Shown: one piece after another, positions 25,555-34,161 of the stretch
Layout of the letters: every line of letters begins with the position of its first letter
Position numbering within the stretch: position 1 is the first letter of the stretch
Origin: Paenibacillus macquariensis
Lineage (GTDB): Bacteria; Bacillota; Bacilli; Paenibacillales; Paenibacillaceae
Assembly (NCBI RefSeq): GCF_900156375.1
Contig: NZ_FTNK01000006.1
Coordinates: 124,001-188,000 of the forward strand
DNA length: 64,000 nt
Direction of reading: 5' to 3'
Notes under the pieces: model-generated
Databases searched by the model: none
What the model was told of the DNA's origin: nothing
What the model saw: only the letters and a program-made list of their open reading frames with translations
Made by a program: the position numbers and the translations under genes

Positions 25555-26142
25555 TTAACTTCTAGATAAATTCAACAATGACTTATTCTTAATAAAATAG
25601 TCAACTCCAGAGTACAACGTAATCAGTCCCGCAGCCCAAGTAGCTATGATATCAAACGGAATATTGATGAAAACGAATGGGAAGTTGTTAATAAGCATAG
25701 CGATTATCGCCACAATCTGTATAACGGTTTTGACTTTCCCCCAACTGCTAGCAGCAACTACCTTACCATCAAGCAAAGCAATCTGTCGAAGCCCTGTGAC
25801 AGCGAACTCACGACTAATAATGACAATTGCAATCCAACTGTCGCATTTACCCATCTCTACCAGAGAAATAAGAATGGCAGCTACCAGTAATTTGTCCGCT
25901 AAGGGATCTAGCAATTTCCCTAGATTGGTTACCATATTATTCTTACGTGCAAGATAACCATCAATTCCATCCGTACTAGCCGCAATAATAAAAATAATTA
26001 CAGCGATCAGCTGGTTGTAAGGCAATTGATAAGAATGCCACACGATCGGGTTAGGATAAAAGTTGAAATCAACCAACAAAAATACCATCATAACAGGAAT
26101 TAGAAATATTCTAGCTATCGTAATACGATTGGGTAAATTCAC
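25555..26142 (-). CDS. pgsA: CDP-diacylglycerol--glycerol-3-phosphate 3-phosphatidyltransferase
   Basis: 195 residues from the GTG at 26142, which has GGGAGG 7 nt before it. The product then begins (M)NLPNRITIARIFLIPVMM as PgsA proteins do. It is an integral membrane enzyme making phosphatidylglycerol phosphate. The CDP-alcohol phosphotransferase motif D-G-x2-A-R-x8-G-x3-D-x3-D is complete in GIDGYLARKNN ... GKLLDPLADK. Four or more hydrophobic helices are visible. The reading frame continues upstream to an ATG at 26232, adding 30 hydrophilic residues. I regard that as untranslated. It lies upstream of cinA, as in B. subtilis. Confidence 0.95.
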   Translation of the reverse strand: MNLPNRITIARIFLIPVMMVFLLVDFNFYPNPIVWHSYQLPYNQLIAVIIFIIAASTDGIDGYLARKNNMVTNLGKLLDPLADKLLVAAILISLVEMGKCDSWIAIVIISREFAVTGLRQIALLDGKVVAASSWGKVKTVIQIVAIIAMLINNFPFVFINIPFDIIATWAAGLITLYSGVDYFIKNKSLLNLSRS

Positions 26143-26276
26143 AGGATAACCTCCCTGTGTATCAACTTTGAATCCACTGAAAGTTTCTCGTAACTTAATG
26201 TCATTATCTGGACTCTCTCTGTCATTCTCCATGCTCCCCCAATGATATAACCCATTATTCCCTAATAATCTTTATA

Positions 26277-26307
26277 AGTATAATATATGGGTTAAACCGT
26301 GTCAAAA
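26277..26307 (-). promoter_or_regulatory. SigA promoter upstream of pgsA
   Basis: TTGACA (26307-26302) is followed after 17 bp by TATATA, or after 19 bp by TATACT. The -35 box is perfect. The leader to the chosen GTG is about 130 nt. Confidence 0.55.
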
Positions 26308-26409
26308 AGGCACTCTCGCCCACCAATTAACATATCCGAATAATTATTCACATGACGGATTGTCAATCCCTATAACAGTTAGCTTGACAATCTGCCATAT
26401 TAACATCTA

Positions 26410-26901
26410 CTATTTGGCGTTCGTAAATTGAAGATCCAAAGAGAGTTCTGCTTTGCGCAAAAGCTGCATGATCGCTTGTAAATCATTTTTACTCTTACCA
26501 GTCACACGAATTTGATCGCCTTGAATCTGACTCTTCACTTTTAATTTAGAATCACGTATTAGTACATTGATCTTTTTAGCATTATCTTGGTCGATCCCTT
26601 GTTTCAAGGTCAATTTTTGTCTCACCGTTCCCAAAGAAGCTGGTTCGATCTTACCGTATTCTACATTCTTAAGTGTTAGCCCTCGTTTGACCATCTTTGA
26701 CTGTAAAATATCAATTACCGCATTTAGCTTGAATTCATCATCTGAAATAATGACAAGAGCATCTTTATCTAACTTTAGACTACTCTTACTCCCTTTGAAG
26801 TCAAATCTAGTCTCAATCTCTTTCTCTGCTTGGGTAATGACATTATTCATTTCATTTAAATCAAATTTGGATACGATATCAAAAGAACTTTCTGAACTCA
26901 T
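26410..26901 (-). CDS. YajQ-family nucleotide-binding protein
   Basis: 163 residues, full length for the UPF0234/YajQ family. It opens ESSFDIVSKFDLNEMNNVIT, contains ETRFDFKGSKSSLKLD and ends LLRKAELSLDLQFTN. In Xanthomonas a member binds cyclic di-GMP. In Firmicutes the role is unknown and nucleotide binding is only inferred. Ribosome site AGAGGACGTGG before ATG. A 9-bp inverted repeat stands between its stop and the pgsA promoter. Confidence 0.92.
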   Translation of the reverse strand: MSSESSFDIVSKFDLNEMNNVITQAEKEIETRFDFKGSKSSLKLDKDALVIISDDEFKLNAVIDILQSKMVKRGLTLKNVEYGKIEPASLGTVRQKLTLKQGIDQDNAKKINVLIRDSKLKVKSQIQGDQIRVTGKSKNDLQAIMQLLRKAELSLDLQFTNAK

Positions 26902-26971
26902 TATTCCACGTCCTCTCTACTGACTAACTGTCATAATATATGATTCTTCCAATGAAGTCCATGTCCAACAC

Positions 26972-27014
26972 AAAAGGTACTCCTTGAGAAAATACCTCAT
27001 TACAGGAATACCTT
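26972..27014 (-). terminator. Terminator of the small membrane protein gene
   Basis: Minus strand AAGGTATTCCT / AGGAGTACCTT, 11 pairs including one G-U, loop of 19 nt, then TTTTGTGTTGG. It lies 18 bp after the stop. Confidence 0.65.
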
Positions 27015-27031
27015 TGTTTGAAGCATCCAAG

Positions 27032-27193
27032 TTATCGGGAACTAGCCGGGTGACGAAACATGTCCAAAATCCCCAGTACAATATGTGCAATGCCAAAGCC
27101 TAATATGCCATAACCCCATGCGTTTGGGGTTAGATAATATCCGAGAAGACTCACTATAACACCCAACCCAGTCACAATCCAGTTCACCGTCAT
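27032..27193 (-). CDS. Small membrane protein of unknown function
   Basis: 53 residues from the ATG at 27193, which has GAGGTG nine bases before it. Almost the whole chain is two hydrophobic helices, MTVNWIVTGLGVIVSLLGYY and GYGILGFGIAHIVLGILDMF, joined by a short turn with a Pro and an Asn. The end is basic (RHPASSR). It looks like a two-helix inner-membrane hairpin. I recognise no family. It lies between rodZ and yajQ, both co-directional, and has its own terminator, which argues that it is a real gene. Confidence 0.7.
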   Translation of the reverse strand: MTVNWIVTGLGVIVSLLGYYLTPNAWGYGILGFGIAHIVLGILDMFRHPASSR

Positions 27194-27303
27194 ATCAAAC
27201 ACCACCTCACTCATCATTAGAAATAAGAAGACTCAGACCCTAGAATTTCAGCCTTATTATTTCCATTAAGAGTGATCCTTATTCGCCAACGCTACATTCG
27301 ACT

Positions 27304-28293
27304 CTACGGTGTTGATTCTGTATTTGTATTTGTCTGTGTATTTGTATCTGTAGTTGATTCTGTATTTGTGTCTGAGCTCGTTGTATCAGACCCCTGATTG
27401 GTAGTCTCACGTTTAAGTAGAATTTTCGATGTGCTCTTTCCATCCGTTACAACCTGTCCTGCAACCATAATTTCAGTAGCTGGAGAATATCCAGATTTAA
27501 TATACATTCCTTGGTTGTCCATTTCAAGATTTAAAACCTCTCCGTCTTTGGTCTTACCAAAGTAAAGTTTCTCACCTTTAGAATTGCTTCCTCTATAAAT
27601 CTCGACCCAACTCTCGCCAGTTGCTTTGATCACAACTGGGACTTTCGTCGTATCTGATCCTGATACGTTAAAAATAGTGTTTTTACCACTCTTACCAGAC
27701 TCTGTTACAGTAATAGGCTCTTCTACAGGAGGTACTTCTACTGGAGGCTCTACCGGTAGTTCCGTTTCAGTCTCGCCATTGGTACCAGGAGGGGTAACAG
27801 CATCTCCACCATTGCCTGTAGGCTCCTTTACTGGCTCTTTTTTGGGATCCTGTATGTCTCCCGTTATTTTCTGATCAGAATCCACGGTTTTATCACTTGT
27901 TTTCCCATCTAAAGAAGAAACATATAAATAAATAACAACAATGATTAGAATAGGAAAAGTCCACATTAACACGGTAGACAACCATTTCACATTGCGTTCC
28001 GTTGGCGGTCGATTACTTGAACGTTTCTGAATAACCGGTTCCATGGTCGCTTCTGGCTGAGATAATGAAACTTCCTTGTCTCCTTCTAGTAGTTCATCAG
28101 GATTAAGACCTACCGTCTCGGCATAAGTCTTGATAAATGCTCGAACATAGAAATTTCCTGGAAGAACTTTATAGTCACCTGCCTCGATGGCTTCTAAATA
28201 TCTCTTACGAATTTTCGTCATTTCCTGTACATCATCAAGGCTCATTCCCTTTTCGAGTCTGGCTTCCTTTAATTGCTGACCTAGTTCAGACAT
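27304..28293 (-). CDS. rodZ: RodZ-like cell-shape protein (YmfM)
   Basis: 329 residues. An N-terminal Cro/CI-type helix-turn-helix domain (LKEARLEKGMSLDDVQEMTK, residues about 8-27) binds MreB in RodZ proteins. A single transmembrane helix lies near 108-128 (VLMWTFPILIIVVIYLYV). An extracytoplasmic Pro/Glu-rich linker and a DUF4115 beta domain (about 210-300) follow. The tail is a low-complexity Thr/Asn/Ser stretch. Ribosome site AGGAGGTGA before ATG. It follows ymfK in the order seen in B. subtilis, where rodZ supports cylindrical growth. Confidence 0.92.
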   Translation of the reverse strand: MSELGQQLKEARLEKGMSLDDVQEMTKIRKRYLEAIEAGDYKVLPGNFYVRAFIKTYAETVGLNPDELLEGDKEVSLSQPEATMEPVIQKRSSNRPPTERNVKWLSTVLMWTFPILIIVVIYLYVSSLDGKTSDKTVDSDQKITGDIQDPKKEPVKEPTGNGGDAVTPPGTNGETETELPVEPPVEVPPVEEPITVTESGKSGKNTIFNVSGSDTTKVPVVIKATGESWVEIYRGSNSKGEKLYFGKTKDGEVLNLEMDNQGMYIKSGYSPATEIMVAGQVVTDGKSTSKILLKRETTNQGSDTTSSDTNTESTTDTNTQTNTNTESTP

Positions 28294-28334
28294 ACCATCA
28301 CCTCCTAATTCTTATGATTTTATGGGATTAGAGT

Positions 28335-29120
28335 TCATAAATCTTCCGTATAAGCATTCGTAAATGAATCATATACAATTTCTTCATCTGGCGTATTTCT
28401 GAGTTCAATAATGATATCGAAATCATCAAAGGAGTACTCAGATTCCTGAACAAAAATATCCGGATGTTCAATCACTTTGGTACTAGGCATACTCATAATA
28501 TCCTGTAATAAGTTATAGTGTTTCTCACTGGATCTTATTGTACTGACAATCCCATCAATAATAAAAACATGATTTGGATTCATTTCATCCTCAGACAGCT
28601 GACTTCGAATGGTTTGACGAAGCAATGTTGAAGATACGAATGTCCACCGTTTCATCGCACATACACTACCGGCTATAATGGACTCCGTTTTACCTACACG
28701 TGGCATCCCTCTTAACCCTACGACATGGTTTCCTTCCCTTTTAAATATTTCACCAAGAAAGTCGACAAGTAAACCCAGTTCATCTCGGGTGAATCGGAAT
28801 GTTTTACGATCATCTGAATCTCGATCTATATACCTTCCATGACGCACCGCCAATCGATCGACAAGTTTTGGAGGTCGCAGAGCAGAAATGGTTATATTAT
28901 CGACTTTTTTCAACATAGCTCCCATGAGGTGAATCTTCTCTTCATCATCTGTTTCAAGAAGCATTCCTCGTGTTTCGCCTTCTACACCATTGATGGTTAG
29001 TATATTAACTTCCAGCATCCCAAGTAAAGAAGCAATGTCTCCCAGTAATCCTGGTCTGTTTTTATGTATCTTATATTCCATATACCACTGATTCGACTGT
29101 TTCGACTGTTTCGACTCCAT
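28335..29120 (-). CDS. ymfK: YmfK-like protein (DUF3388): ACT-like plus P-loop domain
   Basis: 261 residues from ATG 29120 (GAGGTG six bases before). After a small repeat SKQSKQSNQ, an ACT-like domain reads YKIHKNRPGLLGDIASLLGM. The C-terminal half has a P-loop-like GLRGMPRVGKTE and a Walker B-like HVFIIDG. ATP binding is plausible, but the role is unknown. It sits in the ymf gene block between ymfJ and rodZ, as in B. subtilis. Name by synteny and recalled family. Confidence 0.8.
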   Translation of the reverse strand: MESKQSKQSNQWYMEYKIHKNRPGLLGDIASLLGMLEVNILTINGVEGETRGMLLETDDEEKIHLMGAMLKKVDNITISALRPPKLVDRLAVRHGRYIDRDSDDRKTFRFTRDELGLLVDFLGEIFKREGNHVVGLRGMPRVGKTESIIAGSVCAMKRWTFVSSTLLRQTIRSQLSEDEMNPNHVFIIDGIVSTIRSSEKHYNLLQDIMSMPSTKVIEHPDIFVQESEYSFDDFDIIIELRNTPDEEIVYDSFTNAYTEDL

Positions 29121-29278
29121 TTTTAACACCTCACCTAACACGTTTCCCATATTCTCGACAAAACAGACCCCAATCCCAATCTTGGAAGAGGCTATATTTA
29201 TATCGACCTATTCATGGGTCATGTTAATGATATATAAAATAAATATGAAAGGCAAGGTCATCTCTGTAATGATTGTAG

Positions 29279-29302
29279 AAAAGCCCCCATATGGGGGCTT
29301 TT
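29279..29302 (-). terminator. Terminator after ymfJ (perfect palindrome)
   Basis: AAAAGCCCCCATATGGGGGCTTTT is a perfect 24-bp palindrome, 10 bp after the ymfJ stop. It works equally in both directions. Confidence 0.85.
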
Positions 29303-29311
29303 CTCATGGAA

Positions 29312-29569
29312 TTATGCATTTTTCTTGGCTAATTTCACCATTAAGCGTGCAACAGTCTGCCGTTCTTCTTTGTTTCCAACTTCCCACAATTCCTTAAGTG
29401 CTCGGTTGGAAGGATTCTGCGGATCGACTTTTTCATCTAGGAAGTCGCCGATTTCATAAGCTAATTTAGAGATGGTATCTTCACTCATCCCCATTTTTTC
29501 AGCCTGAACTACGCGTTCACCCAAGAACTTTTTCCACGTGTCAAAATTTCTAAGCACTGTTGATGACAT
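29312..29569 (-). CDS. ymfJ: DUF3243 protein YmfJ
   Basis: 85 residues from ATG 29569, with AAGGAGG seven bases before. Small, soluble and helical: TWKKFLGERVVQAEKMGMSE, then YEIGDFLDEKVDPQNPSNRA and a basic end. Family DUF3243, function unknown. In the ymf block between ymfI and ymfK, as in B. subtilis. Confidence 0.88.
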   Translation of the reverse strand: MSSTVLRNFDTWKKFLGERVVQAEKMGMSEDTISKLAYEIGDFLDEKVDPQNPSNRALKELWEVGNKEERQTVARLMVKLAKKNA

Positions 29570-29670
29570 ATTAAATCCTCCTTGGCTGTGACGCATGAGA
29601 TTTAAAATCAACAGTTGTAATATGACCCTATTAAGCCTTCATTATTCGGCTCAATTCTGGAAAAATTTAC

Positions 29671-30444
29671 TTAAGTGATCCATCCGCCGTTAGGACTAAT
29701 CACTTGCCCGTTAATATAGCCTGATTCCGAGAGCGCAAGGAAATATACAAGGGACGATATTTCATCTGGTCGAGCCAGTCTTCCAGCCGGTATCTCTTCT
29801 TCAAGCATTTTAATTTCTTCATCATGTAAGTGATTTAACATCGATGTATCCACCGCACCAGGAGCTACAGCATTAACCGTGATTCCAGAAGGGGCAAGTT
29901 CTTTCGCTAAGGCTTTCGTAAATGCATTAACGCCCCCTTTGCTTGTGGAGTAAAGAACTTCACAAGATGCACCTGAAATCCCCCATACGGATGATATATT
30001 AATAATCCGTCCATAACGCTGGGAAACCATATACGGCATAAAGACCTGCGTACATAGAAACATACCTTTAAGATTAGTGGACATCACATCGTCCCATATT
30101 TCCTCTGTTACATCCGAAAGCATCCCATAATGTGATATCCCAGCATTATTCACCAGGATATCCGGCATCATGCCATGACTTTGAAGTTTGTCACGCATGC
30201 GACATATCTGTTCTCGATCCTTCAAATCTGCCGTCACCGTTAGAACCGTCGCACCATGGGACATACACCGACGTGCCACCTCATTAGCCTCTTCATGGGA
30301 CTTTCCATAATGAATAACGACATTCATACCCACTAATGCAAAACGCTCTGCAATAGCAGCTCCAATGCCTCTACTGGCTCCTGTGATCAGAACCGTCGTT
30401 TCCCCGATTGGCTTACTCCAATCTCTCCCCGCGTCATTGTTCAA
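29671..30444 (-). CDS. ymfI: Short-chain dehydrogenase YmfI (EF-P modification reductase type)
   Basis: 257 residues. NAD(P)-binding loop TGASRGIG (21-28), NNAG (about 99-102), catalytic Ser in ISSVWGISG, and YSTSKGG for Tyr and Lys. It looks like FabG, but the position after the M16 pair matches B. subtilis ymfI. That protein reduces 5-aminopentanone on translation factor EF-P, so this is the likelier role. Start TTG 30444 overlaps the ymfH stop (TTGA) and has no clear ribosome site, which suggests translational coupling. Confidence 0.85.
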   Translation of the reverse strand: MNNDAGRDWSKPIGETTVLITGASRGIGAAIAERFALVGMNVVIHYGKSHEEANEVARRCMSHGATVLTVTADLKDREQICRMRDKLQSHGMMPDILVNNAGISHYGMLSDVTEEIWDDVMSTNLKGMFLCTQVFMPYMVSQRYGRIINISSVWGISGASCEVLYSTSKGGVNAFTKALAKELAPSGITVNAVAPGAVDTSMLNHLHDEEIKMLEEEIPAGRLARPDEISSLVYFLALSESGYINGQVISPNGGWIT

Positions 30445-31721
30445 GGATTAACCACGACCGATACCGCAACCTGATTCCAGTCAATGTGCTCTTGCAAGCA
30501 ATCATTTACATCTTTTAATGTAATCGACTCATACACCTGTAAGACGGAGAAGAAATCGCTACCACGAAATTGATACTTTGTAAACTCATGTGCGATATTC
30601 TCAGGAGAATTCAACATCCGTAAATATCCGCCCATTTTCTTTTTGCGAGATCGTTCGAAATTAGATTCCTTAAAGCCTGCTTTAACCATAACATCCACTT
30701 CTTCCCGAATTCTTTGAAGTAGCACATCGGGATCTCTTGTATCACCACCGATGATAGAAAAGGCATAATGTGGTGAGCTGTTATATTCATATCCGAAGCT
30801 ATCCGAAATGAGATCTTCATCATAGAGTTTTTGATACAATGGCGTGCTCGAACCAAACAGTAAATCAAGCATAATTTTGGTCGTTAGGTCCCGCTTCAAT
30901 AGTTCCTCACCAACAAATCCCACTTGTTTCTCTTTAAAACCAAATAAACACTTGGGCATCGAGACCGTTAGTTTCTTTATACGTTTCTTCTCTGCTACTT
31001 CTACTTGTTCTTGATCAAAGAAACGTTTTATTTCACCTTGCGGCTCATATGATTTCTTCGCTTGATTATTTCTTACCAATTCAAATACTTCCTCAGGCTT
31101 AACCCCACCCACTACAAATAAAAGCATATTACTTGGGTGATAAAAAGCATTATAGCAAGAATACAATGTCTCTTTCGTTATGGTGCTAATGGATTCTACT
31201 GTGCCCGCAATATCAATATGAACAGGATGAACTTTGTACATGGCTTCAATTAGGCCGAAATAAACACGCCAATCGGCATTATCCTCATACATTCCAATTT
31301 CCTGACCGATAATACCTTTTTCTTTATCTACATTCTGATCTGTGAAATAAGGATTTTGTACAAAATTGATCAACGTCTCCAAATTATCCTCAATATTCTC
31401 TGTTGCAGAGAACAGATATACGGTCTGATCAAAGCTCGTAAATGCATTTGCCGAAGCCCCTTGAGAAGCAAACGTGGCAAAAATATCTCCCTGAGGTTCC
31501 TCAAACATTTTATGCTCTAAGAAATGAGCAATCCCATCAGGTACTGTTACCTCATCCTGACCCTCTACACGGAAATGGTTATCAACAGATCCATATTTCG
31601 TCGCAAAAGTCGCATATGTCTTGTTGAATCCCGGTTTCGGAAGAACATACACATGGAGGCCATTATCCATGACTTCGTAATACAGTGTTTCTTGTAAATT
31701 GTCGTATTGTATACTTTGCAT
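30441..31721 (-). CDS. ymfH: M16 zinc peptidase YmfH
   Basis: 426 residues of the M16 (pitrilysin/processing peptidase) family. The inverted zinc motif HxxEH is intact in GIAHFLEHKMFEEPQGD (about 65-81). The downstream Glu ligand is probably in DKEKGIIGQEIGMYEDN. YmfH pairs with its upstream neighbour YmfF, which lacks the motif, to form an active/inactive M16 heterodimer. ATG 31721 with GAAGGAGGA before it. It is 3 bp after ymfF and overlaps ymfI by 4 bp, so the three are one transcription unit. Confidence 0.93.
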   Translation of the reverse strand: MQSIQYDNLQETLYYEVMDNGLHVYVLPKPGFNKTYATFATKYGSVDNHFRVEGQDEVTVPDGIAHFLEHKMFEEPQGDIFATFASQGASANAFTSFDQTVYLFSATENIEDNLETLINFVQNPYFTDQNVDKEKGIIGQEIGMYEDNADWRVYFGLIEAMYKVHPVHIDIAGTVESISTITKETLYSCYNAFYHPSNMLLFVVGGVKPEEVFELVRNNQAKKSYEPQGEIKRFFDQEQVEVAEKKRIKKLTVSMPKCLFGFKEKQVGFVGEELLKRDLTTKIMLDLLFGSSTPLYQKLYDEDLISDSFGYEYNSSPHYAFSIIGGDTRDPDVLLQRIREEVDVMVKAGFKESNFERSRKKKMGGYLRMLNSPENIAHEFTKYQFRGSDFFSVLQVYESITLKDVNDCLQEHIDWNQVAVSVVVNP

Positions 31722-31724
31722 CTG

Positions 31725-33005
31725 CTATTCCTCCTTCTGCCCTCTTAGGAAATAGATCGTATCCAATTCAAATGTAGATGCTGCCTTACGTACATCCTCC
31801 ACTGAAATAGCCTCTATCTGTTCAACAAGTTGATCTACTGTACGCTCTTTTCCAGATAATTGACCATTGAAGTCAAAAGAAATCATCTCAAATGCAGAGT
31901 CATCCATTTCACGCAACAAGTTACGAATCATAGCCTTCGTCTGTGACATCTCTAATTCTGTGATTTCGCCTGTTCGCATTTCCTCTAGCTGATTCTGAAT
32001 AATCTCGACAGCCTTCTCATAATTTTGAACCTCTATCCCTGATTGAATCGTCCCGAGTCCTTTATGACCGTCGTAACGTGAAGAAGCATAATAAGCTAAG
32101 CTCTCCTTTTCTCGAACATTCAAGAACAACTTAGAGTGCGGATATCCACCGAGTATTCCGTTATACATCAGTGCAGCTGCATAATCGTCATCTCCATACG
32201 TTATCGTAGTACGAAGACCCAAGTTCAATTTCCCTTGATTGACATCCAGTTTCTCAACGATGGTTCGAACTTCACTTACTTCAGGAGCAGACTGATTCGT
32301 TACATAACCTACAGGTTGTGAATCGTCTAAATGGAAGTGCTGATCTACCAACTTCTGTACTTCCGCAAGGGTGGTATCTCCCACAACATAAAGATCCATA
32401 CTGGATTCATTCAACCAACTCAGATATGACTTATACAGCGATTCCGCAGTAATAGAATCTAAATCCTTACGTTGTCCAAGCGGATGTAAGCGATATGGCT
32501 CATTACGACACATCTCTTCTAAGCAACGCTCAGCAGCATATCGAATCTTGTCATTCACGATAGACTCCATTTTCTTACGAACATTCTCTTTCTCCGCCTG
32601 TACGTATGCCTTCTTGAAATGTCCATCTTCTAATACTGGACGTGTTACAACTTCACCTAAAAATGCGAAGGATGATTCGAGAAGACTCTCTTGACTCTGT
32701 ACAAAAGTATCGTTAATCGTGTCCATACGAAATTGAACAATTTGGTTATCGCCTCTTTTATATACATCGAACCCAAATCCTGCACCATATAACTGTTCCA
32801 ATCGTTCACGGAATTGCGTTGTCTCCGGATAGGACTCTGTTCCTCGACGAAGAACAAATGGCGTTAGCGCAGTAGAAGTCACGCTCTCCTCGGATAGCGG
32901 TATACCCACATACAAAGAAATAGCGAACGTTTTGAAGCGTGTGGTAGGTAATACGTGAATTCGCAGTCGACCTGCACTACCGTGTTCAAATCTTGTTTTA
33001 TTCAA
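31725..33005 (-). CDS. ymfF: M16-like peptidase subunit YmfF, zinc site absent
   Basis: 426 residues with the M16 fold but no HxxEH. The region that should carry it reads LTPFVLRRGTESYPETTQF. The second-domain features, such as GILGGYPHSKLFLNVREKE, are kept. It is most likely the non-catalytic partner of YmfH. Start is TTG 33005, nine bases after AAGGAG. First gene of ymfF-ymfH-ymfI. Confidence 0.88.
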   Translation of the reverse strand: MNKTRFEHGSAGRLRIHVLPTTRFKTFAISLYVGIPLSEESVTSTALTPFVLRRGTESYPETTQFRERLEQLYGAGFGFDVYKRGDNQIVQFRMDTINDTFVQSQESLLESSFAFLGEVVTRPVLEDGHFKKAYVQAEKENVRKKMESIVNDKIRYAAERCLEEMCRNEPYRLHPLGQRKDLDSITAESLYKSYLSWLNESSMDLYVVGDTTLAEVQKLVDQHFHLDDSQPVGYVTNQSAPEVSEVRTIVEKLDVNQGKLNLGLRTTITYGDDDYAAALMYNGILGGYPHSKLFLNVREKESLAYYASSRYDGHKGLGTIQSGIEVQNYEKAVEIIQNQLEEMRTGEITELEMSQTKAMIRNLLREMDDSAFEMISFDFNGQLSGKERTVDQLVEQIEAISVEDVRKAASTFELDTIYFLRGQKEE

Positions 33006-33084
33006 GGTTCCAATCTCCTTTATATCATGGATTGTTAAAGCACACTGACGATGTAATAATATCCATTCTAACCCACCTCAAAGT

Positions 33085-33116
33085 GAAGAAGCAACCGAAG
33101 GCAAGCCTTCGATTGC
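33085..33116 (-). terminator. Terminator of sleB
   Basis: GCAATCGAAGG-CTTG-CCTTCGGTTGC on minus, 11 pairs, then TTCTTC, 11 bp after the sleB stop. Confidence 0.75.
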
Positions 33117-33127
33117 CCCTTTTCTTG

Positions 33128-33940
33128 TTACATACAGAAAATATGCGCACCGATTGTTTTCACTTGAGGACGGGTCCATATCCAAGGAGATGTAGCTGTC
33201 TTTGGATTAAAGTAATACAAGCATCCTCCTGAAGGATCCCATCCATTCAGAGCCTGCTGTACTGCCTTTCGAGCCTGTTCATTAGGTTCCAAATATATTT
33301 GACCATCTGCTACCGCTGTGAACGCTCTTGGCTGGAATATTACGCCTGAAGGCGTATTGGGAAATTCAGACGACTTCACTCGATTCAAAATAACCGCAGC
33401 AACGGCTACCTGCCCCTCAAATGGTTCCCCACGAGCTTCCCCATATACCGCATTCGCCATGATCTTCAAATCATTCTCAGACAGTCCCATCGAGTTGGCA
33501 GATCCCATCGGTGTCTTCTTATCTGATGTTTCCTTTTTTGGGGCGGTTGTTGTATTTCCTGCATTGTTCGCTGCTGATGGCTTCCAATCTTTTGAAGCAT
33601 TGTAAAGCTTCAACTTGGTCTTAGCTCCTACTACGCCATCTACCTTCATACCGAACTCTGATTGAAACCATTTAACTGATTTCAAAGTGCTACTGCCAAA
33701 GGTGCTGTCAATCTTCCCATTATAAAACCCCAAATATTTTAGACGTCCTTGTAACTCTGATACATCTGTACCTGAGGCTCCAACTTTGAATACATTCGTG
33801 CTAAATACCGGTTGCGAAGGAGCGTACAACTCATTCATAGGTTCGACAGCTGCTTGAGATGTGTCATTCATAAATCCGAACACAGACATGGACAACAGAA
33901 GCACCAATCCTATAGAGATCCAGCCTTTCGTTTTGTTCAT
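33128..33940 (-). CDS. sleB: Spore cortex-lytic enzyme SleB
   Basis: 270 residues from ATG 33940. Signal peptide (MNKTKGWISIGLVLLLSMSV) ending around SQA-A. A peptidoglycan-binding domain (VGASGTDVSELQGRLKYLGF ... FQSEFGMKVDGVVG) is followed by the hydrolase-2 domain with the catalytic Glu in YGEARGEP and the end YYFNPKTATSPWIW. SleB is a lytic transglycosylase that opens the spore cortex during germination. Upstream lies a matching SigG promoter, consistent with forespore synthesis. No ypeB follows, unlike in B. subtilis, where sleB and ypeB are adjacent. Confidence 0.93.
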   Translation of the reverse strand: MNKTKGWISIGLVLLLSMSVFGFMNDTSQAAVEPMNELYAPSQPVFSTNVFKVGASGTDVSELQGRLKYLGFYNGKIDSTFGSSTLKSVKWFQSEFGMKVDGVVGAKTKLKLYNASKDWKPSAANNAGNTTTAPKKETSDKKTPMGSANSMGLSENDLKIMANAVYGEARGEPFEGQVAVAAVILNRVKSSEFPNTPSGVIFQPRAFTAVADGQIYLEPNEQARKAVQQALNGWDPSGGCLYYFNPKTATSPWIWTRPQVKTIGAHIFCM

Positions 33941-33987
33941 TAGTTTAGCTCTACCTTTCTGTTGTGTTTTTACAAGATGCATAAAGG

Positions 33988-34018
33988 TATTATGACTTGA
34001 CCATTAGCTTCCTATGCA
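33988..34018 (-). promoter_or_regulatory. SigG/SigF-type promoter of sleB
   Basis: TGCATA (34018-34013), 18 bp, CATAATA (33994-33988). This fits the forespore consensus TGHATR / CATWHTA at every position. The start point near 33981 leaves a 40-nt leader and excludes the upstream in-frame ATG at 33982. Confidence 0.75.
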
Positions 34019-34114
34019 TGTTACACAACAAGTAAGTAGAAACGTTCTTTTATAAATGACCCCCTATGTTACATTAGTGCTCGAATCTGCTTGAGAAATA
34101 GGAGATGCGAACGC

Positions 34115-34156
34115 AAAAAAAGAGCTTCCCTCTACAGACGATGGGGGAAACTCTTT
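34115..34156 (-). terminator. Terminator of spoIIIE
   Basis: AAAGAGTTTCCC / GGGAAGCTCTTT with one G-U pair, then TTTTTTT on minus, a few bases after the stop. Confidence 0.88.
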
Positions 34157-34161
34157 CTACT

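Noticed and set aside
31725..33005. YmfF as an active zinc protease.
   Set aside because: No HxxEH motif in the sequence. It is treated as the inactive partner of YmfH.
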